A DNA stretch of 64,000 nt from Fulvia fulva (taxonomy: Eukaryota; Ascomycota; Dothideomycetes; Mycosphaerellales; Mycosphaerellaceae): the NCBI RefSeq assembly GCF_020509005.1, contig NC_063013.1, forward strand, positions 4,898,001-4,962,000, written 5' to 3'. Both the position numbers and the translations under genes were made by a program. This document shows positions 47,918 through 58,718 of this stretch, piece after piece. The notes under the pieces are model-generated. The model saw nothing but the letters and a program-made list of their open reading frames with translations. It was not told the origin of the DNA and did not search any database. The stretch's first letter is position 1; the number at the start of each line of letters is the position of its first letter.

Positions 47918-48793
47918 CTATGGCTGCATTGATGAACTGGAGACCTGAGCAGGAGGTCTTCTAACGGGGTTTCTCTTTAGGGCTCTGCTTGACTGGTTTG
48001 TGAAGGTGATGCTAAGATCTATATCACCCCCCTTCTCATTCTCAAACCAGTCAACTTGCCCGTGTGTTCTGATGGCTTTTATGTTAGGCTCCCAGAAGAG
48101 CCATTGCTTTGTGGTGTTCTCTATATAGCCAACAAAGACAACTTCTTTACCCCTATTCATGAGCTTGTCACTTCTCAAGCCTTGAGGTTAGGATCTCGGG
48201 TCTACATAGACCACTGCTTTACATCCCTAGACTCTCAAATGGTCAACTGATAGTACCTGGCCAGTGAAGGCTTCTTCTGGTGAAAGAGTAGTACTATCTA
48301 TCATTGGTCCATTTGGAAGTCTGTTTCTGACCACAGTTTAAGCAATAAGGGCCTCTAGCCAGAATTCAACTGGCATATTTGAGTCCTTAAGCATAGCTCT
48401 CACTGTATTCTTAGAGGCCTAGATTGACTTTTCCACAGGTCCATTCTGAAGTGAGTTGTAGGCATCAGTTGTGTCTATCTGAATGCCAAACTCCTTCTCC
48501 CACTGTTTTAGTAAGGAAAGAATTTCCCTTGCACCATTACTACGGATTGCAGATAGAAAACACCTTGAGCTGTTCTCTACCTGAACCTTCTATTCCTTTA
48601 GAGCTGTAGGAGCATCACTCCTAGCCTTCAAAGGGATTACCCACTTCTTCCTTAAGAACTTGTCTACAATCTCAAGCCAGTACTTGAAGCCAAGTCTTGA
48701 GACTGCACCTTGAAAAGGCCCATAGATGTCAATAGAGATGAGGGCCAGCCTCTCTCCTTTCCTCTCTGTGGCAGGTCCTTTAAACTTCCTCAT
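47918..48793 (-). pseudogene. Copia-A integrase region
   Basis: Open pieces 48590..48793 and 47918..48178 with broken sequence between. S-I-D-I-Y-G-P near 48,740 carries the first catalytic Asp of the DDE integrase. T-T-D-A-Y-N-S-L-Q-N-G follows near 48,460, then E-F-W-L-E-A-L-I-A, and the downstream K-E-V-V-F-V-G-Y block typical of Copia is in 47918..48178. Breaks are again mostly TAG. Confidence 0.85.
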
Positions 48794-49032
48794 GTTTACA
48801 AGGGAGCAGACCTTGCAGTTCTGGTGTTCAGAAGGAATAGGAATAGGATCTTTCTTGTCAGTGACTCTATGCAGGTTTCTTAGCAGTCCCTTACTAAGGT
48901 GTGCACATCTTCTATGCTATAGCTCCTACTAGTCCTGGGACTCAGTGGCAGTTATAGCCTGTTCTAATTCACACTCAAAATGTGTACCTAACTTAGACAG
49001 ATCCAAGTCATGCTCCTGTAGAGAGCACATGC

Positions 49033-49428
49033 TTAAGGCATAGCTTCAAGCTGCTCTAAAACACTTTGAATGAATAGAACACCCCCTCTCAGCTTTGTCT
49101 GGACAACAGGTTTTCTAGATAGGGATTGGAGGGTGAAACTGGGTGGTTGGACAGCAAACTGTTGGCTGAACTGATTCCAAGAAACAAGGCTAACTCTAAG
49201 GCTAGGAACAAACAAAACATTCTTCAAGACAATCTGCTTCCCAGAAGGACCACCCATCACTGCACTCCCCTTATGTGTGGTATGTAGGTAGCCACCCCCA
49301 ACCTTGATCCACTTCCTCTTCTGAAGAGGTTTCAGGGTCCTGAAAAGTGAATCCTGGTCAGTCATATGGAATGAAGCACAAGAGTCAAGCAACCACTCTG
49401 AGGAGGGGTACTTGCTTTTGGCTTCCAC
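49033..49428 (-). pseudogene. Copia-A protease region
   Basis: Open for 131 codons. W-L-L-D-S-C-A-S-F-H-M-T near 49,380 aligns with the aspartic-protease active site of Copia elements, normally D-[ST]-G-A; here the Gly is Cys. The following V-L-F-V-P-S-L-R-V-S-L-V-S block matches the family's C-terminal protease part. Whether the Cys is functional is unclear. Confidence 0.8.
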
Positions 49429-49474
49429 AGTTGAATGGGCAACCTCATCAACTTCATCATCCTCTGATGGTGTC

Positions 49475-50400
49475 TCAGGGTCTGATGAGTCTTCCTGGGT
49501 TGCAGAGGCTCTTCCTTGTAAGGTCCTTCATCACCACTAGGATGTCCCTCAGGCTTGGGGATGGGGACCTCCTTCTTGGTGGTGATGATTGTCTCTTTGC
49601 AACAGAGGTGTTTCCTCTGTGGAGCTTGTCCTTCCTGACAGCATGCTTGGCTCTAGAGAGGTGTGGGCAATCCTTGATCACATGATCACCATCACAGAGA
49701 TGGCAGGTGATCTTGCCCTAGAAACCTCTTCCTACAAACATTGCTGTTTCCTTGGATGCAACTTCCAGCCTGGATTTATGTGACTCAAGCAGTTGTAGAC
49801 AATCTTCATATGACAGTCCTGGCTAGGCCAGGATAGTGTTCTTGGTCTCAAGATACACCTTAGGCAGGGCTTGAAGCAGATGCTTCAGCTTCCTTATAGG
49901 CTCTCTATAGTGAGCCTCTGCTGGGTCAACTTCAGCAATCCTTCTTACAAGATTGCCAAGGTGGACCTAGGCCTGTCTGATGGTCATGCCATCTATTATT
50001 CTGAAGTTGATCAATTCTTGTACAACTGTCATTGTATATACAGCATAAACCTTGCTGTACTTTGCCCTTATCTTGAGCCACATCTCTCCAGCTTGGCTCA
50101 TCTCTAACACCTCATCTTGGTCATCTTGTGAAAGGCAGATGAAGATCTCATATCTTGCCTTTACATTTGCTTTCCTCCTAACTGGACTGTATCTTGACTC
50201 TTCAAGTCCAGGTAAGGGATCTGATGACTCAGATGGTGTTGAGGAGCTGGGTGTGCTTGATAATAGATGGCTTCTATCTACAACCTAAAGCACATCTTGA
50301 GCTTCAAGATGGTCTTGCATCAATGAGAACCATGTCCTCTAGTTGTCCTTAGTCAGGATAGGTGCTGCTCTCCTCCTACTAAGGGTGCTATGTCTAGTTT
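49475..50400 (-). pseudogene. Copia-A gag region
   Basis: Minus-strand gag with several TAG stops and a CX2CX4HX4C zinc knuckle (CHLCDGDHVIKDC) near 49,670-49,715, followed by a basic/Ser-Pro linker leading to protease. The upstream part near 50.0-50.3 kb is the capsid-like portion, broken too often to bound exactly. Confidence 0.75.
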
Positions 50401-50916
50401 CCTCTATGCTTTTATATGTAGGACAGGATGGCTGCCTACAGAAGAAAGGTATTCGTTCGTACGCGATCGGATCGATAGGAGGTGAACCGAACGCGAGGTT
50501 GATGGTAGAGAGAATGGCTGTCCACTAGAAAGCGAGGAAAGTCGGTCGTAAGGATCGTGTTTCTGAGACACTGTCTGTAGCTCTCTTAGGGGAGGGTGTT
50601 CTGAGACACTACGGCTCTCTCAGACGGAACAGTTAGTTAGTGAGGACAACGCGATGTCCTGAGAGCAACTCTTCCTAGTAGGCTCGCTCACCTTTCTAAG
50701 GTATTAGCACAGGCTTCTCTTCCAACCCTCTAAGTTGGTCAAAGTCTAACAGTGCCTCACTAGGCTCTTTCACGACTAACATACACCTACAGCGAGCTGT
50801 AGCTTCCTGTGTAATGCGGAGGCGGCCTCCAGTCTGCCCTTCCTTTTGGTATTATAGAGGAATAACTACTACGACTTCAATCTATAAGACCTAAAGGCTA
50901 ACCCGGGCTCATAACC

Positions 50917-51138
50917 TGTTAAACAGGTACGGATTACGTAGCCGTGGAAGATAGGAATTACAGATTATGTGAATGAAGAAGGACCTAATAGGATAGCGTA
51001 TATCTATATACAGTATCGCTAGTTAATAGTGTAGGTGTTTTAGGAGGAACAGCTGTACTCAGGACTTGACTAGCAAGCCCTGATTACTAATACCCCTAAG
51101 CACCTAATGTTGACCCTATGACCTGTATATTCTCAACA
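50917..51138 (-). repeat. Copia-A 5' LTR
   Basis: 222 bp, plus-strand ends TGTTAAACAGG...TTCTCAACA, keeping both terminal TG and CA. Followed by the ATTCT target duplication. Confidence 0.93.
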
Positions 51139-51424
51139 ATTCTTATCCTTATCGCCGCGGCTATTACTACGGCCCTTATTACCGCGGCTACTACTACGGT
51201 TATTATTACCTTCCTTTTAACTAGTACCCCCTGCTATAGGTACCGTTTCCTCCTCTACTAAGGGTTCTCCGTAAAAGGTTACGAAGACTAATCGACCGTG
51301 AGTTATTACTAGTACGGTATCGCGTATCTATTCGAGGTAACGCTTAGTAAGCTTTTATAGTAACATTTTATTACGCTTCTACTCGTTATATAAAGAGGCG
51401 CCGTAGGCTAGAGCCTACTTCTAA
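51139..51424 (-). mobile_element. Old retroelement remnant, middle part
   Basis: Continues 45538..45748 on the other side of Copia-A and then 56332 onward on the other side of LINE-C. On minus it reads R-L-V-F-V-T-F-Y-G-E-P-L-V-E-E and an R-S-S-S-R-G-N-K-G-R linker with few stops. Family not recognised. Confidence 0.55.
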
Positions 51425-53263
51425 ATAGATAGATAGATGATTCATTTACCCGTTATAGTGCCCTCCGGCCTATACGGGTTTATGTCTATATATATTACTA
51501 TATAAGGTAGGAAACCTGTTCCTAGGTAAAACCCTCCTCTCCTTCTCTAATAGCTTCCTTGCTATGAGTTCTCAGTTTTCCTTCTATTAGGGTACACTAG
51601 TGTCATAGTGGTTAGCCCCTAACTACCTTGTCTACAACCCTAGAGTTGTCCCCCTCTTCCTGCTCTCCTTATCCTTCTTTCTCTCCTCAATCTATCTCTC
51701 TGTTTCCCTAGTAAGAGAGAACTGCTCCAAAAATCCTTAGTGGATAATCCACCTTGTAATTCTCTAGAGGTCTCCCTTATTGCTGATTATAGCTTAGAAG
51801 TTTCTGTTCCTTGCCCTTGCCCTCTATTCACCTCTCCCTGTACTCCATTCTTTGCAAACTAGAAGTCTATGTTCGACATTCTAGGACAGGTAGCCGTATA
51901 GGCAACTCTTGTCTTCGATACCTAGGACTTTTCTCTAATATAGGTATGCTCTGACTCCGATGTGTTTAGAGCGGATTTGTATTACTATACTTGCTTCTGA
52001 CCTAGTCAGGTCTGAGTACAGTAGGTAGTTGTGGCTACTAAACTATTAGAGTGCCTTTAGGGTTCCTAGCCTCTGTGGGGTTCTTGTCTATTTAGTCTTC
52101 TAGAGGAGTCCTGCTATCTTTTCAGCTAGAGACTATTGCTTCTTCCCTTATCTGGCTACTGATCCTCTCCCTTAAGCCCTTCTGTCCTGTTCCTACTAGG
52201 CTAGGTGCAGCTGTTCTATTAGTTCTTTGAACTTCTGTAGGTCCTGCTGCTTCTATAGGGCTAGATTAGGTCTTGCTTGTCTGTGCCTTCTTGTGTACTA
52301 GCTCCTAATTTTGTTGACTGCCTTCTGGATTACTAGCTAGGCTAGGTATGTAGACGTCTTTCCTATATACTGGTATCTTAACCCTTGAAGGTAGAGCTTG
52401 GCTAGTAGGGAGCCAGACTCCATTTCGACCACCCTTGTTGGAGTTGACTTGTATGCTCTAAGCACCTTTTTTAGACAGGAGGCTTGGGCTCTGCTGATAG
52501 GATCTACAATTCTCTTTAGGATCTTGTCTTAGGCTGACCAGATCTAGGCTCTATATAGCATAGCTGGCTTCACAATGGCCTTGTACATAACCTTTGCTTT
52601 CGTAAATATAGCTCCCTATATAGAGGCTGTAAGCCTGTTAATTGATTGCCTGTTGTTGTCTGCTCTTGCCTATGCTTTCTTGACCTATAGTCCCTAGCTA
52701 AGCTTTGGATCCAGCTATATTCCTAGCACCCTTAATTCACTTAAGGGTTCTGTTGTGTGTCCCTGAATAGTGATTAGGGCTTGCATATTGTGTCTGTTTC
52801 TGGCTCTACTGAAGTGGATGAGTTGATACTTCTCTAGGGCAAATCTGGCTCTATGTTTCCTAGCCCATTCCTCACATTCCTTGTGTTTCTTCTACAAGAT
52901 TCTGCAGTTCTCTTCTATGCTGTCTAACTAGGCTAGGATGTTTGTGTCATCCACAAACCCTAAGGCTGATGTGTTTCTAGAGTTTAGCTTTGCTAGCAGG
53001 TCTGCTATAAAGAGGAGAAACAGGATTGGAGACATTGTTGATCCCTGTAGGATTCCTGTCTCTGTAGGTATGCTGTCAGATTTGTATCTGCCCAGTCTTA
53101 GTCTTGTGGTTCTGCCTCTAAGGAAGGACTGGATGAACTGGACTGTCTAGTTAGGGATAGCCTTCTGTTTCAGGATGTGGATCAGCCTCTAGTATGAGAC
53201 ATTGTTAAAGGCTCCTAATATGTCCAGTAAGAGGAGTGTGGCTGCTTTGTTGTTCCTAAAGTG

Positions 53264-53485
53264 CTATAGGGTCTTGATCTGCTCTATGATAAGTTCCACA
53301 GCTGTTAGTGTTGATCTTTGTTTCCTGCCTCCTATCTGTTCTTCAGGAAGGATTCTATGTTCTTCAGCTAGGTTTGTCAGCCTTTCTGCTATGATCTTTT
53401 CTAGGAGTTTGCCTAGTGTGTTGAGCAGGGCAATAGGTCTATATGCCTTTAGCTTTGTGTAGTCCTCTTTCTGTGGTTTTCTCAA
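53264..53485 (-). pseudogene. LINE-C reverse transcriptase, longest open piece
   Basis: 73 codons: R-K-P-Q-K-E-D-Y-T-K then Y-R-P-I-A-L-L-N-T-L-G-K and E-Q-I-G-G-R-K-Q-R-S-T, standard fingers/palm blocks of a LINE polymerase. The catalytic box G-F-V-D-D-T-N-I-L-A follows in the same direction near 52,950, after a stop-containing stretch. Confidence 0.88.
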
Positions 53486-54091
53486 GACTATAGTCAGTGA
53501 CTCCTTGAAGTGTTTAGGGCAGTGTCCTTGGGCTATGCACTATGAAAAGATGTTTGACAGTGCAGGGGAGATCTGGTCCTTGCATGTCTTGATGAACAAG
53601 TTTGGAATCCTATCTAGTCCTAGGGCCTTGTTTCCTGAGAGTCTCTTAATGATGCTCTTGATCTCTCCCTCTCCCACTATGCAGGATTGCTCTAGTGGTG
53701 TTGGATACACACTGCCCTCCAGATCCTGCAGGTCAGCTTCTACCTATGTGCCAAAGAAATGTTTCCCTAATGCCTATGCCTTTCCTAGGAGAGTGTGTTG
53801 GATTACTCCTTCCTGGTCTTCAATATTTAGAAACTAGGGCAGCATGTTTCTGTCCTATGTAGGTTGTCTTGCCCACTTTGCTAGTTTCCACATCTTCTCA
53901 GGATTCTGGGTAATGGATCCAACTGTTGACCTCCACTCCAGCATCTTGTCCCTCTTGATCTAGGCCTTCTTGTCTCTGGTTGCCTGGTTGTATCTGTCCC
54001 ATACTTCCTGGGAGTGACTCTAGGTAAGGGCTCTCCTGGCCTGCCTGGCTGCCTTGACCTTCTCTGAGCATTCCTTTGTCCAGAATGGCTT

Positions 54092-55010
54092 CTAGTACAG
54101 TGACTGTTTCTTTTCTCTAGTGTGGGCTGCTGTAGTTTCCTGCATTGTTCTAACCAGTTCTGCCACTGCTTGGTCTATGTCTAAGGCTGTTTCTAGTCTC
54201 CTAGTCTCTAGTCTAGCTAGCTTCTGTTCCAGGTCTTGTCTGATCTGTTCCCAGTTAGCTGCCTTCCAGGCCAGCTGAGGTTCTAGGTCTCCTTCCTGCT
54301 GTGTCTGTGTTTCAAACTCCACCTGAATTAGGAGGTGATCTGATGAGGACTCCAAGTCCTGGTTAACCCAGCATCTAGTGACCTTCTGCTGTAGGTCATG
54401 TGATGTAAAGCACAGGTCAATGGTGCTTGAGCTTGCTCTCTGTGACCAGGTAGTTAGGCCCTTTAGGGTAACTAGGTGCATGTTGTTGCTTTAGGTAGTG
54501 GAGAGGAGTCTGTTAGCTAGGAAGTGATGGGCAGGTGCAAAGTCTGATCCCTATATAGGATGGTGCAAGTTGAAGTCTCCCAGCACGATGTGTTAGGAGT
54601 CACTCTGCAAGATGTCTGGCAGCTGTTGTAGTGTGCCTAGCTGGGTGCTGCCTCTAGAGCTGGGGGGTGGGTTGTATACACTGTGGATGTGGATGCTGCC
54701 TTAGTTGGTGTTGAGTCTGACTGAGGTGATGTCTCCCCCTTCCTGTTGGATTTGTTCCTAGCTGTCTGTTGCCATCTCTTTGCTGATGTATATGCATGTT
54801 CTAGGGGTGCCTTGTTCAGCTAGGAGTGTGTGATACCTTAGGTCGTTAGTAGTGGATGGTCTGTTAGATTTGCTGTTGATCCAAGGTTCCTAGACTACAA
54901 TGACTAGGTGTTTCTTTAGGTCCAGTGCTTAGAGAAAGCTTCTCTAGACCTTGTGCTGGCTTTTGTTAACATTGTACTGGATAGTAGTAAGATTGGGTGT
55001 CTTAATCATA
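54092..55010 (-). pseudogene. LINE-C endonuclease region
   Basis: An apurinic-type (exonuclease/endonuclease/phosphatase) domain. Y-N-V-N-K-S near 54,970, V-V-Q-E-P-W-I near 54,890 (catalytic Glu), L-G-D-F-N-L-H-H near 54,570 and S-S-D-H-L-L near 54,330 (terminal Asp-His) are all present. Stops interrupt it; 54092..54481 is the longest open part (129 codons) and continues into a helical linker. Confidence 0.85.
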
Positions 55011-55221
55011 ACTCATCTATGCTGGTCTCCTGCTGGTCTTCTCGTGCTTCCTACTGCTAGCTGCTATTTGGGATTGTGGTAAGGTTGAGCCTGCTTTGTG
55101 ACGGGTCTCTTCCTGCAACCACAATTGATTTTGGTCTACCTATGGCAGGGTGGCCTTGGGCCTGTGTGGTCTCTTCTGTTCTGCCTCTTTTTAGAGGGTT
55201 GTAGACAGTCATTAGGGGTTC

Positions 55222-55551
55222 TTAGGTGATTGTCCCTGTCTGGAATCTGATAGGGGTGTTGATCCTGGCTTCTCTTGCCCTCCTCTTTGCCTCAATCCTA
55301 GCTATGCAGTCTTGGGACCAGGAAGGGTGTTTCTTTCTACAGCATGCACATCTGGCTTCACTCTTTAGGGCTGTGCAATTCTGTACTTTGTGGCTACCAG
55401 CACAGTGGGAACAAGTGTCCTTTTGGCTTAGGCATCTAGTAGAGATATGACCATACTGTTGGCACTTGAAACATTGCAGTAGTCTGTAGGTGCTTCTATA
55501 GATTTCTGTGTCCATTCTTTCACATTCCCAGAAGATGCCCTTGTCAAGCAC
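55222..55551 (-). pseudogene. LINE-C ORF1 C-terminal zinc-knuckle region
   Basis: 109 open codons with three Cys/His clusters in a row: CFKCQQYGHISTRC, CSHCAGSHKVQNC and CACCRKKHPSWSQDC, the nucleic-acid-binding end of a LINE ORF1 protein. Upstream ORF1 continues to about 56,200 in broken frames. Confidence 0.88.
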
Positions 55552-56342
55552 GGTGTTTGCCTGTTCTATAGTGCCTATCTAGAGCACTAGAGAAGACTCT
55601 CTCTTTGTGTCCTTTGTCTTTCTATTGACCCATGCTGCTTTCGTGATCTATAGCCCTAGGTATACAGCCTGGTTCTGGTCCTGCAGCCTCTTAAGGTCTC
55701 CTTTAATGTCAAACTTTGTGGTCATCCTATAGGCAATAACCATATTTTGTTAGTGTGAGACCTTAGCCGTCTTGCCTAGTTTGACTGTCCACTCCTTCTA
55801 TGTCTCTAGCATCTTCCTGTCTTGCTCCTGTACTGTGAACAGCTTAAGGACACCTCCCTTCTCTTTCCTAGCTCTAATGATGCCTTGTATCCCAATCTTC
55901 TGTATGATCTCTTTGCCTAATAGGCCCTCAATCTCTTTCTGCTCTTGCTGGTCGGAAATGTAGACCTTAATAGCTGTTTTCTAGGGGGGAGGGTTTTGGG
56001 ATACAACTGCTACCCAGGTTAGTTAGCTTAGTTTCTGGCCTTCCTATGTCCTCTTCTTTACTGCTGCTGCTACTGTCCTGTTAATGATCTGTCCTGTTTG
56101 GCTCCTTAGTGCCTTTAGCCCTCTAAGGAGCTCCAAAATCATCCCCTTAAGTGCTCTTTCTAGGTGCTCGCCATCTCCTGCCATTACTATTGTTTCTGCC
56201 TTCCTATAGACCTCCTTCCACTCGTTACTCTCCTGCTCCTAGTCGTTTCCTACGATCGCTATTATCGTGTCTTCCGAGCCTTATATATAGTCTAGGCCTT
56301 TATAAAGGTCGCCCCCTAGGTTAACGTAGTCCCTACTTCTAA

Positions 56343-57354
56343 TTAGTAAGTAGGAAGTATCTACTAAGGTCGTCGTCCTCGGCGTAGAAGTATTTAAGTA
56401 TCTTAGTCTATAAAACTAACTAGTCTAAGTACTAGTTATCAATTCTACGTACGCTAGCCTTTTATAGCCTAGATAGCTTAAGTATAAGCTACCGCTTATA
56501 TAGTATATTATCTAGGCTATACTAATCCTTAAGAGCCTAGTATTTCGCTCTTAGGGTATTCTAGCTATATATTAGCTCTTACCCTAGCTCGGTCGTTATT
56601 CGGATAAGGTAGGTAATAAGCTTTAATCGCGTAGTGGTAAAGATATCGTATATCCGTTACCTTTAGTCTACGTCTATCTACCGTAGCTTAATAAGGTCTC
56701 TCGCTATAGCGTCTTCCGCCGTATACGCTTATTAGATTTCCTTAAATATTAAGTAAGTAGGCTCTATTAGCTCGTTACTTAGTTAGTAAGGATCTTATTA
56801 TAAGTAGGTATAAGTATGTAGTAGGGTAAGGTATAAGTCGAATAGATATTCTATCTAAGGGAGGCGCGGAGGGCGCGAGGTTTATATACAGGCGCTAAGC
56901 CGCTAGTCGGATTAGTTAGCGGGCACGAGGTCTAGGTACGTACCCGCGGATTTAAGTAAATATACGCCGGTACGGTAACACTGCCCCCCCTTATAGAGTA
57001 CGCTCCGGAGTACTCTCCTCTCCTCTTATATCTATCGTATCTGTTATATCTCTTATTACCTTCGTAAACACCTTATTATCTATAAGACTATACGTATCGC
57101 TCTCTTTCTTATAAGCCCGGAGGCCTCGTTCTACTAGTATTAGAGCTATCGCTACTTATACTAGTTAGCGCGCTATACGTATACCTATAGTATTCTTATT
57201 CGGTATCTAGTCTATAGGTAGTTAAAAACTAGGTAGCCTAGTCACTCTCGGGTAGTTATAGTAAAAGTCGGCTACGGAGGCGGCGGTAGTCTTAATAACC
57301 TAGTCCGTAGCTTTATAGGATAGCTTATTATATCTAATATATTTCACTAAGTAT
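56343..57354 (-). mobile_element. Gypsy-type 3' end: LTR part and polypurine tract
   Basis: At 56980 the plus strand reads ...GGTACGGTAACA then CTGCCCCCCC; on minus this is a polypurine run GGGGGGGCAG directly before TGTTACCGTACC, the normal start of a 3' LTR. Sequence right of 56990 would then be the end of the internal region and sequence to the left the LTR. The left edge of the LTR is not determined; a TATATA near 56,885 may be its promoter. No second LTR copy is seen in the window. Confidence 0.6.
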
Positions 57355-57549
57355 TAATACGGACAAGGCGTAAGATAGGGCGTAAACGTATTAATACCTT
57401 AGAATCAAATAAGTTCTACGAAGAAGAGAAGATTAGAAAGTCGCGAAGCCGCGATAAAGTAAACGTCTAGGTCAAGGTCTAGGGTCCGGGCGCGCTAGTA
57501 TACTAGGCTACGTGACACTAAGTATAGCCTTACGAGGTGAACCGTAACA
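57355..57549 (-). repeat. Miniature element 3' LTR (195 bp)
   Basis: Starts TAATACGGAC and ends CCGTAACA on plus; keeps the terminal TG/CA pairing on one end. Confidence 0.88.
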
Positions 57550-58518
57550 CTACCCCCCTACTCTTAAACCGCCGTACGCCCTCGTACGCGGAAACATATT
57601 GCCGTAGGGTATATCCGTAAGGAAGAACCGTACTATTAGGAAGCGCTAGCTTACGTCGGGTTAACCGTAGAGAGACTATATATCTTGCCGTAGTAAGCCT
57701 TAAGTCGAGTCTATATTATACCGTAGTATACCTTAGATAAGCTAACTATATATTAAGTCTTAGCTTACCTTAAGTTATATCTATATTACGCGGGCGTCGT
57801 AGGGTCGACTATTAGTAACGATATCTAGGTCGTCTAATATCTAACCTTTAGGCTTACGCTATCTAGGTAGTAGACCGGCCGCTAACGGGTTCTTAGTAAC
57901 CGAGCGAGAAAGCTCCTCGGCTATAGCGATCTAGAACTCGGTAGGGTTGTACCGTAGCCTATATTCTACCTCTTCGCCCTTCTAGGTAAAGTTAATCGGT
58001 ATCGTATAGTAGTAGCTAAGATGTTCCTCCTTTCGCGTACGTATACCCTATTATAAGGTCTTATCCTCTCTACCTATACGGAGTCGAGTTTCCTTCTTAG
58101 ACTAACGTCGGTTATACTTATTATATAGTAGCTCTTAGTACTTCTAGCGCCGATGTTCTTCCTCTTACTAACGAGCCTACTTAGTGTCTCCGCGACCCTA
58201 AGTCTCGTTCTATGTCTCTTACGCTATATTACGTAGTCGTTCTATACCTATAGTATTGTCGAAATCCGGATCCTACTACGACTCGTCTTCTACCTCTTAC
58301 TACGCTACGCTAAGTACGCCGTTCCGCTTTTATCGGGCTTCTCGGAGGAACGCCTTCGTAAGAGGGTTTAGGTTAAGTCTTAGGATAAAGGATGATTCGT
58401 CTAGTCTAATAGTCGTATTAGTACCGATAGCTATTCGAGTCTCGGTCGTACGCGGTCGTAGTAGCGATACGTAGTCTATAATCGTACGGCTCGGCGATCT
58501 AAGGGCGGTAGAACTTAA

Positions 58519-58713
58519 TAATACGGACAAGGCGTAAGATAGGGCGCAAACGTATTAATACCTTAGAATCGAATAAGTTCTATAAAGAAGAGAAGATTAG
58601 AAAGTCGCGAAGCCGCGATAAAGTAAACGTCGAGGTCAAGGTCTAGGGTCCGGGCGCGCTAGCGTACTAGGTTACGTAATACTAAGTATAGCCTTACGAG
58701 GTGAACCGTAATA
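58519..58713 (-). repeat. Miniature element 5' LTR (195 bp)
   Basis: Starts TAATACGGAC and ends CCGTAATA on plus, with CA changed to TA at the terminus as expected from RIP. Followed by the AGTAT duplication. Confidence 0.88.
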
Positions 58714-58718
58714 AGTAT

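Larger units (their letters stand above)
45749..51138 (-). mobile_element. Copia-A LTR retrotransposon, nearly complete and lightly RIPped
   Basis: 5,390 bp with LTRs at 45749..45969 (221 bp) and 50917..51138 (222 bp) and a perfect 5-bp target duplication ATTCT (45744..45748 and 51139..51143). On minus the order is 5' LTR, gag with a CHLCDGDHVIKDC knuckle, protease, integrase, reverse transcriptase with YVDD, RNase H, 3' LTR, as in Ty1/Copia. CA/TG content is normal and long stretches are open, so it is younger than the surrounding repeats. The frame is broken by a limited number of stops, mainly TAG, at positions where relatives have Trp or Gln. The LTRs differ at a modest number of C/T and G/A sites. 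Confidence 0.95.
51425..56331 (-). mobile_element. LINE-C (Tad1-like), nearly full length and lightly RIPped
   Basis: 4,907 bp with an 11-bp target duplication CCTACTTCTAA (51414..51424 and 56332..56342). The 3' tail (ATAGATAGATAGATG on plus) is at the left. On minus the order is ORF1 with three Cys knuckles, endonuclease, reverse transcriptase, RNase H/3' region and 3' UTR. CA/TG are near normal and the stops are mainly TAG. This layout is that of Tad-type LINEs of filamentous ascomycetes. The first 100 bases of the 5' end are more RIPped than the body. Confidence 0.92.
57355..58713 (-). mobile_element. Miniature LTR retrotransposon (TRIM-like), 1,359 bp
   Basis: Direct repeats of exactly 195 bp (57355..57549 and 58519..58713) differ at about a dozen C/T or G/A sites. 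On minus they begin TGTTACGGTTCACC (TATTACGG in the RIPped copy) and end GTCCGTATTA. A perfect 5-bp target duplication AGTAT flanks the element (57350..57354 and 58714..58718). On minus the polypurine tract AGGGGGGTAG stands right before the left repeat, so the left one is the 3' LTR. The 969-bp interior lacks protease, polymerase and integrase; a 66-codon minus frame (58330..58530) is basic and Ser/Thr-rich, perhaps a gag scrap. Its LTR start and tract resemble the Gypsy end next to it, so that family may have mobilised it. Confidence 0.88.
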
